Shown here one piece after another: positions 1-6,745 of a DNA stretch of 64,000 nt (positions are counted from its first letter, which is position 1; every line of letters begins with the position of its first letter). The stretch is from Jannaschia sp. CCS1 (GTDB taxonomy: Bacteria > Pseudomonadota > Alphaproteobacteria > Rhodobacterales > Rhodobacteraceae): NCBI RefSeq assembly GCF_000013565.1, contig NC_007802.1:1612001-1676000 (forward strand), read 5' to 3'. The notes beneath the pieces are model-generated. The model saw nothing but the letters and a program-made list of their open reading frames with translations, did not search any database and was not told the DNA's origin. A program made the position numbers and the translations under genes.

Positions 1-496
1 AGAGGCCGCGCAGGGCGACGTGTGCGAGGCCGCTAACGACAACGATCCCGCGCAGGTGGTGATTTCCGGCACAAAGGCAGCCGTGGAACGCGCGTGCGAC
101 ATTGCCAAGGCCCGGGGGGCCAAGCGGGCACTTTTGCTGCCCGTGTCGGCTCCGTTCCATTGTGCGCTGATGCAACCTGCCGCCGACGCGATGGCCCAGG
201 CGCTGTCGGAGGTCGATATGGAAGCGCCGGTCGTGCCGCTGGTGGGTAATGTGATCGCCCAGGCCGAAAGCTCGGCCATGGTGATCCGCAACAATCTGGT
301 CGATCAGGTGACAGGCCGGGTGCGCTGGCGCGAGTCAGTGCTTTGGATGGCGGCGGAGGGCGTGACAGAGGTGTTCGAGATCGGCGCGGGCAAGGCGCTC
401 TCGGGCATGGTCAAACGCATCGACCGGGCGGTGACGCCCCACGCGGTGGGCACGCCGGAGGATGTGACGAAGGCCGTTGAGGCGCTGGCCCGATGA
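1..496 (+). CDS. fabD: Malonyl-CoA:ACP transacylase, C-terminal part (cut by window start)
   Basis: FabD moves the malonyl group from CoA to acyl carrier protein, supplying the extender unit for fatty-acid synthesis in the cytoplasm. The open frame runs in from the left edge (codons in phase with base 2), so the N-terminal half with the GxSxG serine elbow is missing. The visible part has the family landmark GDVCEAANDN-DPAQVVISG followed by VSAPFHCALM, whose His is the second catalytic residue. The stop overlaps the next start (ATGA at 493-496). Position ahead of fabG, acpP and fabF supports the call. Confidence 0.95.
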   Translation, partial: EAAQGDVCEAANDNDPAQVVISGTKAAVERACDIAKARGAKRALLLPVSAPFHCALMQPAADAMAQALSEVDMEAPVVPLVGNVIAQAESSAMVIRNNLVDQVTGRVRWRESVLWMAAEGVTEVFEIGAGKALSGMVKRIDRAVTPHAVGTPEDVTKAVEALAR

Positions 497-906
497 GTTT
501 TGAGGAGGCCCTGGCCTTGCAACCCACCTGGGTGCAGATCTGGTTGAATGTCCTGCTGTTCGGCGCGTTCATCCTGCCGCTGAGTTTCCTGATCTGGCGG
601 CAGAGCCGGTTGGCAGGGGCGGTGACGGTGGTGACCTCCGTCGTTGCGGGGCTGGCGATCACGTGGATGTATGCGCAGATGGGCTATGTGAAGCTGCTGG
701 GCCTGCCGCATGTCGTGCTATGGACCCCGTTGGCCCTTTTCCTATGGCGGCAGATCCGGCGTGTGGACATGCCCGTCTGGCCGCGCCGCCTGATGTCGGT
801 GTCGCTGGTCATCATAGGGATCTCGCTGGCGTTTGATTACGTTGATGTGGCGCGGTGGGTGTTGGGCGAGAGGGCGGCCATGGCGGGCACGCTGCCGACA
901 GACTAA
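493..906 (+). CDS. Small integral membrane protein between fabD and fabG
   Basis: A 137-residue protein that I do not recognise as a named family. It is strongly hydrophobic, with about four predicted membrane segments (roughly residues 15-34, 40-60, 67-86 and 100-120) separated by short Arg-rich loops, so it is probably an inner-membrane protein. The ATG sits in a 4-base overlap with the fabD stop, which implies translational coupling and cotranscription with the fab genes; fabG begins 21 bp after its stop. No catalytic motif is visible. The coding call rests on codon structure, the coupling and the lack of overlap with any other real gene. Confidence 0.75.
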   Translation: MSFEEALALQPTWVQIWLNVLLFGAFILPLSFLIWRQSRLAGAVTVVTSVVAGLAITWMYAQMGYVKLLGLPHVVLWTPLALFLWRQIRRVDMPVWPRRLMSVSLVIIGISLAFDYVDVARWVLGERAAMAGTLPTD

Positions 907-927
907 AGACAGAGAAGGAGCGGTGAC

Positions 928-1665
928 ATGTTTGATCTGACAGGGAAAAATGCGCTGGTGACGGGGGCGTCGGGCGGGATTGGCGCGGCGATTGCGCGGC
1001 AGTTGCACAGGGCGGGGGCCACGGTGGGCCTGTCCGGCACACGGGTGGAGCCGTTGGAGGCGCTGGCCGCCGAGTTGGGCGAGCGCGCCCATGTGCTGCC
1101 CTGCAATTTGTCCGACGCGGAGGCCGTGGATGCCCTGCCCAAGGCCGCGATTGCCGCCATGGGCAGCCTTGATGTGCTGGTCAACAATGCGGGGATCACG
1201 CGCGACAACCTGTTCATGCGCATGTCGGATGACGAATGGGCGAGCGTGCTGGAGGTCAACCTGACGTCGACCATGCGGCTCTGCCGGGGGGCGCTGCGCG
1301 GTATGATGAAGGCGCGTTGGGGGCGGATCATCAACGTCTCAAGCGTCGTGGGGGCGACGGGCAACCCGGGGCAGGCGAATTATGCGGCCTCCAAGGCAGG
1401 TATGGTCGGCATGTCCAAGAGCCTGGCCTATGAGGTGGCGAGCCGGGGAATTACGGTCAATTGCATCGCGCCGGGCTTCATCGAGACGGCGATGACCGAC
1501 AAGCTGACAGACGACCAGAAAGAGAAAATCCTGGTGCAAATCCCGGCCGGACGCATGGGATCCGCCGATGAGATTGCGGCCTCGGCCCTGTTCCTGGCCA
1601 GCGCCGAGGCGGGTTACCTGACCGGCACAGTGATGCATGTGAACGGCGGGATGGCGATGATCTGA
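928..1665 (+). CDS. fabG: 3-oxoacyl-ACP reductase
   Basis: Classical short-chain dehydrogenase of 245 residues that reduces 3-oxoacyl-ACP to 3-hydroxyacyl-ACP with NADPH in each elongation cycle. It shows the Rossmann motif TGASGGIG at residues 12-19, NNAG at 86-89, and the catalytic tetrad Asn110, Ser138, Tyr152 and Lys156 (YAASK). The length is normal for FabG. The start is preceded by a GAAGGAG Shine-Dalgarno. It lies in the fabD-fabG-acpP-fabF order typical of bacterial fab clusters, which separates it from the many other SDR enzymes. Confidence 0.96.
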   Translation: MFDLTGKNALVTGASGGIGAAIARQLHRAGATVGLSGTRVEPLEALAAELGERAHVLPCNLSDAEAVDALPKAAIAAMGSLDVLVNNAGITRDNLFMRMSDDEWASVLEVNLTSTMRLCRGALRGMMKARWGRIINVSSVVGATGNPGQANYAASKAGMVGMSKSLAYEVASRGITVNCIAPGFIETAMTDKLTDDQKEKILVQIPAGRMGSADEIAASALFLASAEAGYLTGTVMHVNGGMAMI

Positions 1666-1715
1666 GCAGTGCGGCGCCGGGCTTGACGTTACGGAAGAAA
1701 GCGTCGCGCAAGGCA

Positions 1716-1743
1716 TTGCCATGGCCGCGACATATGCTATAGG
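1716..1743 (+). promoter_or_regulatory. Candidate sigma70-type promoter for acpP
   Basis: TTGCCA (1716-1721) and TATAGG (1738-1743) are separated by 16 bp, about 150 bp upstream of the acpP start, in a 231-bp gap that otherwise codes for nothing obvious. acpP usually needs a strong promoter of its own, which fits. It is a visual match only; a second TTGACG at 1683-1688 has no good partner. Confidence 0.4.
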
Positions 1744-1896
1744 CGGCGCAGATTTGGCCGGGGGGCTTGTTCCTGCGGCGGGCCTGTTCCACCTGATAGG
1801 GGGCCGGGCATTCTGAGCGGCCAGACCGGCATGACTGAAACTGGGGGCGCACTTTAGGGTGCAAACGCTCCCGACCAAGAGAATGAGGAACCTAAG

Positions 1897-2130
1897 ATGA
1901 GCGACATCGCAGCGCGTGTGAAGAAGATCGTTGTTGAGCACCTGAACGTCGACGAGGACAAAGTGGTTGATAGCGCGTCGTTCATCGACGACCTCGGCGC
2001 AGATTCGCTCGACACGGTCGAGCTGGTCATGGCCTTCGAGGAAGAGTTCGGCATCGAGATCCCCGATGACGCCGCCGAGACGATCCAGACATTTGGCGAT
2101 GCGACAAAGTTCATCTCGGAAGCTCAGTAA
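1897..2130 (+). CDS. acpP: Acyl carrier protein
   Basis: A 77-residue acidic protein that carries growing acyl chains on a phosphopantetheine arm. The arm attaches to Ser37 in the invariant [10 protein letters not shown] motif. Length, acidity and the helix pattern around the DSL site are all standard for AcpP. It lies 231 bp after fabG with its own likely promoter and is followed by a clear hairpin terminator, so it may be expressed more strongly than its fab neighbours. It probably serves FabD, FabG, FabF, FabA, FabB and FabI, all encoded in this window. Confidence 0.97.
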   Translation: MSDIAARVKKIVVEHLNVDEDKVVDSASFIDDLGADSLDTVELVMAFEEEFGIEIPDDAAETIQTFGDATKFISEAQ

Positions 2131-2151
2131 GCTTCAAGGCTGACGGATTTG

Positions 2152-2183
2152 ACGGCGTTCGGAGAGATCCGGGCGCCGTTTTC
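2152..2183 (+). terminator. Rho-independent terminator after acpP
   Basis: The arms ACGGCG (2152-2157) and CGCCGT (2174-2179) flank a 16-nt loop and are followed by a T-rich tail (TTTTCT), 21 bp past the acpP stop. Position and orientation fit termination of acpP ahead of the convergent gene. Confidence 0.65.
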
Positions 2184-2272
2184 TGTTGCGGGACGGGGAG
2201 ACGCTGGTCCACGATTTTGCCTGGCAAAACCGTGAACTTCGCCCCTCCCGCCGTCCCGCAGACCCAGCGCTG

Positions 2273-3304
2273 TCAGGACAATGCGAGCCCGCCTTTGCCG
2301 GTCGCGCTGGACGGCTGCGGCGCGCGGGACGCCACAACGGTGGCCACGAGATCTTCGTCGATGGGGGTCATGGTCTGAACGCCGAAACACGATTGATTGC
2401 TCCACCGGATCTGACCCAGAACCCACGTGTCCTCGATCTGGAACTCGACAGAGCCGTCGGTGATGGGGGACTCGGGCTGGGCGATGGCCACACCAAAGCG
2501 GTTGATGTCAAGGATCCGTGAGGCAAGCGCCCCCTGCGCGGTGCCGTCGGCCTGATCCAGGACGCGGTTGATCCCCGTCCCCGGCATTTTGCGCACCGAT
2601 GTGACATAGGCACAGGCGTGGCGCGGCATTTTGCGTTGATTGGCGAGCCACAGCGCTTTGCTCATCTTCGAGCGCAACGCCCAGATAAGCAGACCCACGC
2701 AGAGGAGCAAGGGCGGGATCAGGAGCAGACCGCGTGCGGGAGCGGAGGACCGGCGTGCATCAGCCATCATCCGCGCGGCGGCCAGGTCCGGGGAGACGGC
2801 ATTATTTATGATCGCATCAATGGGGGATGTGAAACTGGCGGTTTCAAACTCGGAAACGGTCGACGTGCGGCCATCTGACGTTTGCTGCGGATCAAGGGAC
2901 ACGCACCGGGATGGGGCAGAGGTCAGTTGGAAGCGCGACACGCCGACCGAGACGCGGGTGCCCTGGGCGAGGGTCTGGGCCGTCTCGATGTCGCCTGCCT
3001 GCGCGGCCTGAGCGACCTGATCTAATGTGTGCAACGTCCGTTCGATCCAGCCTGTAACGGTGAACTGGTACTCGGCCTGAAGGATCGGCGTCAGTTGGGC
3101 GGTGTCCAGGCGGTCCAACGCGGCGTCGAGATCGTGGCCAAGCCGCGTGAGTTGAGCTGTGTCACGCGCCGCGCGTGTCGCGGAGACCAATTCAACCACA
3201 TTCTGGAGGGACGACAGGTCCTCACATTGCGCATGGGCGGGCGTGGCCAGCGCAAGGCCCGCCACGAGAGAGGCAAAAACAGAGGTGAAAACACAACGTA
3301 ACAT
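2273..3304 (-). CDS. Exported/membrane-anchored protein with a C-terminal PilZ-like domain
   Basis: A 343-residue protein. It has a signal peptide (residues 1-26, ending AHAQ), a helical, Gln/Ala-rich presumed periplasmic region (about 27-185), one membrane segment (about 191-210, LLLIPPLLLCVGLLIWAL), and a cytoplasmic C-terminal domain. The C-terminal part carries RKMPR at 224-228, matching the RxxxR c-di-GMP motif of PilZ domains, and DINRFG at 266-271 in place of the usual (D/N)xSxxG, so it looks PilZ-like with one altered motif residue. The architecture suggests a periplasmic sensor linked to a c-di-GMP-responsive cytoplasmic domain; this is inference. It lies convergent to acpP and divergent from fabF. 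Confidence 0.65.
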   Translation of the reverse strand: MLRCVFTSVFASLVAGLALATPAHAQCEDLSSLQNVVELVSATRAARDTAQLTRLGHDLDAALDRLDTAQLTPILQAEYQFTVTGWIERTLHTLDQVAQAAQAGDIETAQTLAQGTRVSVGVSRFQLTSAPSRCVSLDPQQTSDGRTSTVSEFETASFTSPIDAIINNAVSPDLAAARMMADARRSSAPARGLLLIPPLLLCVGLLIWALRSKMSKALWLANQRKMPRHACAYVTSVRKMPGTGINRVLDQADGTAQGALASRILDINRFGVAIAQPESPITDGSVEFQIEDTWVLGQIRWSNQSCFGVQTMTPIDEDLVATVVASRAPQPSSATGKGGLALS

Positions 3305-3337
3305 AAGAATGGTCTAAGGTGCGGCTGTGTCTGAAGA

Positions 3338-3360
3338 TGCCCCGCGGTGGGGCAGCTTTT
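3338..3360 (+). other. GC hairpin plus T-run in the fabF leader
   Basis: TGCCCC (3338-3343) and GGGGCA (3349-3354) form a 6-bp stem around a 5-nt loop, followed by GCTTTT. It lies between the divergent PilZ-like gene and fabF, so no plus-strand gene ends just upstream. If transcribed with fabF it would act as a leader terminator or attenuator. Evidence is structural only. Confidence 0.35.
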
Positions 3361-3492
3361 CGGCGACACTCTTGAGTTTTAGGAAAATACGACCCGAACG
3401 CGTCGGCGGGAAACAGCCGCGCTAAGCCATTGCACAGGGGCGGGTCTTTCCGGTAATTGAACCCGCGAGCGCGAGACATAGGGGGCTGACGC

Positions 3493-4749
3493 ATGCGGCG
3501 AGTGGTTGTGACGGGGCTGGGGCTGGTGACGCCCTTGGCATCGGGCGTTGAAGAAACGTGGAGCCGCCTTCTGGCGGGGCAATCAGGCGCGGGCCCGATC
3601 ACACGGTTTGATGCAACGGGCTATGGCACGACCTATGCCTGCGAGCTGCCCCGTGGCGACGGCAGCAACGGCACGTTCAACGCTGATGACTGGATGGACA
3701 GCAAGGAACAGCGCAAGGTCGACGAGTTCATCCTTTACGGGATGGCGGCGGCTGTTCAGGCCGTGGAAGATGCCGGTTGGGCGCCCACCGATACCGAAAG
3801 CCTGGAACGCACGGGCTGCTTGATGGGCGCTGGCATCGGCGGTTTGTCGTCCATCGCAGATACGTCGTTGATCCTGAACGAGCGTGGGCCGCGCCGCGTG
3901 TCGCCGTTCTTCGTTCCGGGGGCTTTGATCAACCTGATCTCGGGCCAGGTGTCTATTCGGTATGGGTTCAAGGGGCCGAACCATTCGGTCGTGACGGCCT
4001 GTTCCACAGGTGCCCATGCGATTGGTGATGCGGCGCGGTTGATTGCCTTCGACGACGCCGATGTGATGATCGCGGGGGGGGCGGAAAGCCCGATCTGTAA
4101 GATCGGCATTGCGGGCTTCAATGCGTGCAAAGCCCTGTCCACCAAGCGTGCCGACGAGCCGGAGAAGGCCTCGCGCCCCTGGGATAGCGACAGCGACGGT
4201 TTCGTGATGGGCGAGGGCGGCGGTGTTGTCGTGCTGGAGGAATATGAGCACGCCAAGGCGCGGGGCGCGAAGATCTACGCCGAAATCCTGGGGTATGGCC
4301 TGAGCGGCGACGCCCACCATATCACCGCCCCGCCGCCCGACCATGAAGGCGCGGAGCGGGCCATGCGGGCGGCCTTGAAGCGTGCGGGCCTGCCGGTGAC
4401 GGCGGTGGATTATGTCAACGCCCACGGCACATCGACCATGGCAGACACAATCGAGTTGGGCGCGGTGGAGCGGCTGATGGGCGATCACGCGGAAAACCTG
4501 CGCATGTCGTCCACCAAGTCGATGACGGGGCACCTTCTGGGGGCGGCCGGCGCGATTGAGGCGATCTTCAGCATCCTGGCGATCCGGGACAATGTCGCGC
4601 CGCCGACGATTAACCTGGACAATCCCGCGGCGGAAACGCCGATCAACCTGTGTGCAAACGCCAAGCAGGAAGGCGAGATCAACATCGTACAGTCCAATTC
4701 CTTCGGGTTCGGGGGCACGAATGCGTGCCTGATCATGGGGCGGGTGTAG
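3493..4749 (+). CDS. fabF: 3-oxoacyl-ACP synthase II (KAS II)
   Basis: Condensing enzyme of 418 residues that extends acyl-ACP by two carbons from malonyl-ACP. The thiolase-fold active site is complete: Cys170 in VVTACSTGAH, His311 in NAHGTST, Lys342 and His347 in STKSMTGHLLGAAGA, and the glycine-rich FGFGGTNA near the C-terminus. Length and motif spacing match FabF rather than FabH. A second KAS gene of FabB type lies at 27.7 kb, so the two probably split elongation and unsaturated-chain roles. mltG follows 6 bp after its stop. Confidence 0.96.
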   Translation: MRRVVVTGLGLVTPLASGVEETWSRLLAGQSGAGPITRFDATGYGTTYACELPRGDGSNGTFNADDWMDSKEQRKVDEFILYGMAAAVQAVEDAGWAPTDTESLERTGCLMGAGIGGLSSIADTSLILNERGPRRVSPFFVPGALINLISGQVSIRYGFKGPNHSVVTACSTGAHAIGDAARLIAFDDADVMIAGGAESPICKIGIAGFNACKALSTKRADEPEKASRPWDSDSDGFVMGEGGGVVVLEEYEHAKARGAKIYAEILGYGLSGDAHHITAPPPDHEGAERAMRAALKRAGLPVTAVDYVNAHGTSTMADTIELGAVERLMGDHAENLRMSSTKSMTGHLLGAAGAIEAIFSILAIRDNVAPPTINLDNPAAETPINLCANAKQEGEINIVQSNSFGFGGTNACLIMGRV

Positions 4750-4755
4750 CCTGAG

Positions 4756-5913
4756 ATGTGGAAGCATATTGCCGCCAACGGAATTTCATTCCTGATCGTC
4801 GCCTTGATCGCCGCCGCGGTGGCGCTGGGGTGGGGACAGCGGCAATGGAGCAATGAGGGGCCATTGGCCCAGGCCGCGTTCTTTGAGGTGGAGCAGGGCG
4901 ATAGCCTGCGCCGCGTGTCGGAACGGCTGGAAGAGACGGGTGCGATCCGGTCCGCTGCCGTGTTCCGGGTGGGCGTGCGGGCGGCGGATCGCTCGGGCGA
5001 TCTGCGGTTCGGCAACTACGAGATCCCGGCGGGCGCGAGCATGGCCGACGTGCTGGAGATCGTCACGGCAGGCGGGCCATCGTCGTTCCGCTATCGCGCG
5101 ACATATGTATTGCGGAACTCGGGCACCGGGCAATTGCGCCTGAGCGAGCGGGACCCCAGCACGGGCGAGGTCGAGGAGATCGCGCGCTTCGCCTATGAAG
5201 AAGGTGTGCCGGTCGAATATGCGAACCTTGTCGATGGCGGCGCGCCGATGCTCTACCGCCTTGTGATCCCCGAGGGGCTGACAAGCTGGCAGGTGGTGCA
5301 GGGTCTTCTGGCCGCGGATTTCCTGGATGGCGAGGTGGCCGATATCCCGCAGGAGGGGATGCTCGCCCCCACGACTATTGACGTAAACCGGGGCGATGAC
5401 CGGGCGGAGCTGCTGGCCGATATGCAGGCGGCGCAGGAGCGGATTCTGGCCGAGGCCTGGGAGAATCGGGCGGAGGGTATTCCGATCACCAGCCCTGAAG
5501 AGGCGCTGATCCTGGCCTCCATCATCGAGAAAGAAACATCGGTGCCGGAGGAGCGCGGGCGTGTGGCCTCCGTGTTCACCAACCGGTTGAACCAGGGCAT
5601 GCGCCTGCAAACAGACCCGACGGTCATCTATGGCGTCACCAACGGGCGCGGTATCCTGGGCCGTGGCCTGCGCCAGTCGGAGCTGCGGACAGAGACGCCG
5701 TGGAACACCTATGTGATCGACGGGTTGCCGCCCACACCCATTGCCAACCCCGGCCAGGCGGCGATTGAGGCGGCGCTGAACCCCGACAGCACGGAGTTCA
5801 TCTTCTTTGTGGCCGACGGCACCGGGGGCCATGCGTTTTCCGTGACGCTGGAGGAGCACAACCGGAATGTCGCGCGTTGGCGCGAGATCGAGGCGGAGCG
5901 GAACGGGAACTGA
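4756..5913 (+). CDS. mltG: Endolytic transglycosylase MltG (YceG-like)
   Basis: Inner-membrane enzyme of 385 residues that cleaves nascent glycan strands and ends peptidoglycan polymerisation. It has one N-terminal membrane anchor (about residues 9-27), a LysM-like region with the EQGDSLRRVSERL segment, and the YceG catalytic domain containing ASIIEKET (EKET at 258-261, the conserved catalytic Glu region) and the QTDPTVIYG and PWNTYVIDGLPPTPI landmarks. Start codon spacing of 6 bp from fabF suggests cotranscription. It is the last housekeeping gene before the GTA leader. Confidence 0.94.
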   Translation: MWKHIAANGISFLIVALIAAAVALGWGQRQWSNEGPLAQAAFFEVEQGDSLRRVSERLEETGAIRSAAVFRVGVRAADRSGDLRFGNYEIPAGASMADVLEIVTAGGPSSFRYRATYVLRNSGTGQLRLSERDPSTGEVEEIARFAYEEGVPVEYANLVDGGAPMLYRLVIPEGLTSWQVVQGLLAADFLDGEVADIPQEGMLAPTTIDVNRGDDRAELLADMQAAQERILAEAWENRAEGIPITSPEEALILASIIEKETSVPEERGRVASVFTNRLNQGMRLQTDPTVIYGVTNGRGILGRGLRQSELRTETPWNTYVIDGLPPTPIANPGQAAIEAALNPDSTEFIFFVADGTGGHAFSVTLEEHNRNVARWREIEAERNGN

Positions 5914-6116
5914 GGCCCGAGTCAGCTGTGCCTCGCGCCGGTCGTGGAGAGATTCCCGTCTTTTGGCCCGATTTGCCACGTCTTTGTTAATCTTTTGCCG
6001 CTCAGCCGCGCGATGACGTAGACCTGTGCGCAGAAACTTCGCGCGGTGCGTTCGGTGGGGTGCGCGCGTTTTCGGGGTGTGACGGCCCTGTGTTTCAAGG
6101 CGATTGAGCGGGTTGG

Positions 6117-6131
6117 TTAATCAATCGTTAG
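6117..6131 (+). promoter_or_regulatory. CtrA-like site TTAA-N7-TTAG
   Basis: TTAATCAATCGTTAG has TTAA and TTAG separated by 7 bp, one mismatch from the alphaproteobacterial CtrA consensus TTAA-N7-TTAA. It lies about 270 bp upstream of orfg1. CtrA is a known activator of GTA expression in Rhodobacter capsulatus, although much of that effect is indirect. Suggestive only. Confidence 0.35.
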
Positions 6132-6172
6132 CGTGCGGTGGTCCCGTTAAGCCTTTGAAAACGCAAAACTTG

Positions 6173-6205
6173 TTGACCCACCGAACGGCCCATGGCACCT
6201 CTTAT
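6173..6205 (+). promoter_or_regulatory. Candidate promoter box in the GTA leader
   Basis: TTGACC at 6173-6178 is a good -35 element. A T-rich -10-like stretch TCTTAT lies at 6200-6205, but the spacing of 21 bp is long, and at 17 bp the sequence is CACCTC. Rhodobacterales promoters often have weak -10 boxes. If used, transcription would start near 6210 and could end at the 6229-6270 hairpin as a short RNA. Confidence 0.35.
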
Positions 6206-6228
6206 TCCACGCTGGAAGATGTGGGTTC

Positions 6229-6270
6229 AACGGCCAATCAGGGGTAACACCTTGGGGGCCGTTTCTTTTT
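6229..6270 (+). terminator. Hairpin with T-run inside the GTA leader (terminator/attenuator)
   Basis: AACGGCC (6229-6235) pairs perfectly with GGCCGTT (6257-6263), with a small nested GGT-aac-ACC hairpin in the loop, followed by TCTTTTT (6264-6270). An extra AACGGCC at 6184-6190 could pair with the same 3' arm. It lies about 120 bp ahead of orfg1 and nearly 320 bp after mltG, so it could terminate readthrough from mltG, end a small RNA, or attenuate GTA transcription. Confidence 0.6.
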
Positions 6271-6388
6271 GTCCGGGTGAGACGGGGCGTTTCCTTCAAA
6301 GGGCGCGCCACGGCGGACGGAAGATCACGCAAGTGAGACTGCATTCTGCTCGTTTCCGAGAGTTATCACGGATACGGGACTTAATGAC

Positions 6389-6745
6389 ATGACCAATATT
6401 ATCGACATCGCCCCCGAGGTTGAAACGCGTGACGAAATTGTTGCGTTGCAGGCGCAGGATGCGTTCGACCGGGCCGTCAGGGCTCTGCAAGACAGCTGTA
6501 AGGTGCTGGAGCAGATGCCAGAGGCCGGCGAAGGGGATGTGACCAAAGCAGTGCGCCAGATGAATGGGGCGTTTCTGCTCACTATGGATATGCGGGAGAA
6601 GGCACGTGAAGCAGGATGCAAACGTTTCGGAGCTGGTGGGGCAGGGCAGCTCGACCTCGGTGCGGCGCGCGATGAAATCGGGCTCCGCCTGGCTTGCCTG
6701 CGCCGAGCGGGACACGGAAGCGGCGTTTCTGAGCTCGCTGAGTGA
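6389..6745 (+). CDS. orfg1: GTA small terminase subunit-like protein (gp1)
   Basis: A 118-residue protein at the first position of the cluster. Position, size and the mainly helical N-terminal two thirds match GTA gp1, which recognises DNA and supports the packaging motor as a TerS-like protein. The ATG follows directly after an in-frame-terminated ATG at 6384, so 6389 is the usable start. Its 3' end overlaps the N-terminal region of orfg2 in another frame. Cellular GTA packaging is largely sequence-independent, so this subunit probably lacks a specific pac site. Confidence 0.85.
   Translation: MTNIIDIAPEVETRDEIVALQAQDAFDRAVRALQDSCKVLEQMPEAGEGDVTKAVRQMNGAFLLTMDMREKAREAGCKRFGAGGAGQLDLGAARDEIGLRLACLRRAGHGSGVSELAE

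Larger units (their letters stand above)
5914..6388 (+). other. 475-bp non-coding leader of the GTA cluster
   Basis: No supportable gene lies between mltG and orfg1. The stretch is richer in A/T than its surroundings. It holds a CtrA-like pair of half sites (6117-6131), a TTGACC promoter-like box (6173-6178), a direct repeat AACGGCC (6184-6190 and 6229-6235), an imperfect inverted repeat (GTTGACCCA at 6172-6180 and TGGGTTCAAC at 6222-6231) and a hairpin with T-run (6229-6270). This is the expected place for GTA transcription control, known in Rhodobacter to depend on CtrA and GafA. Confidence 0.6.

Noticed and set aside
3583-4767. A 394-residue open frame on the minus strand opposite fabF
   Set aside because: Shadow of a GC-rich gene: third-position G/C removes stops on the other strand. 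It lacks any recognisable motif and covers a certain fabF.
6193-6210. Possible sigma54 promoter (TGGCAC) in the GTA leader
   Set aside because: The partner TTGC box is missing at the required 5-bp spacing (the GG-N10-GC rule fails), so only the first half matches.
6221-6263. Possible tRNA-like GGTTCAA element in the GTA leader
   Set aside because: Only a T-loop-like stretch is present; no acceptor, D or anticodon arms can be drawn. No tRNA was found in the window.
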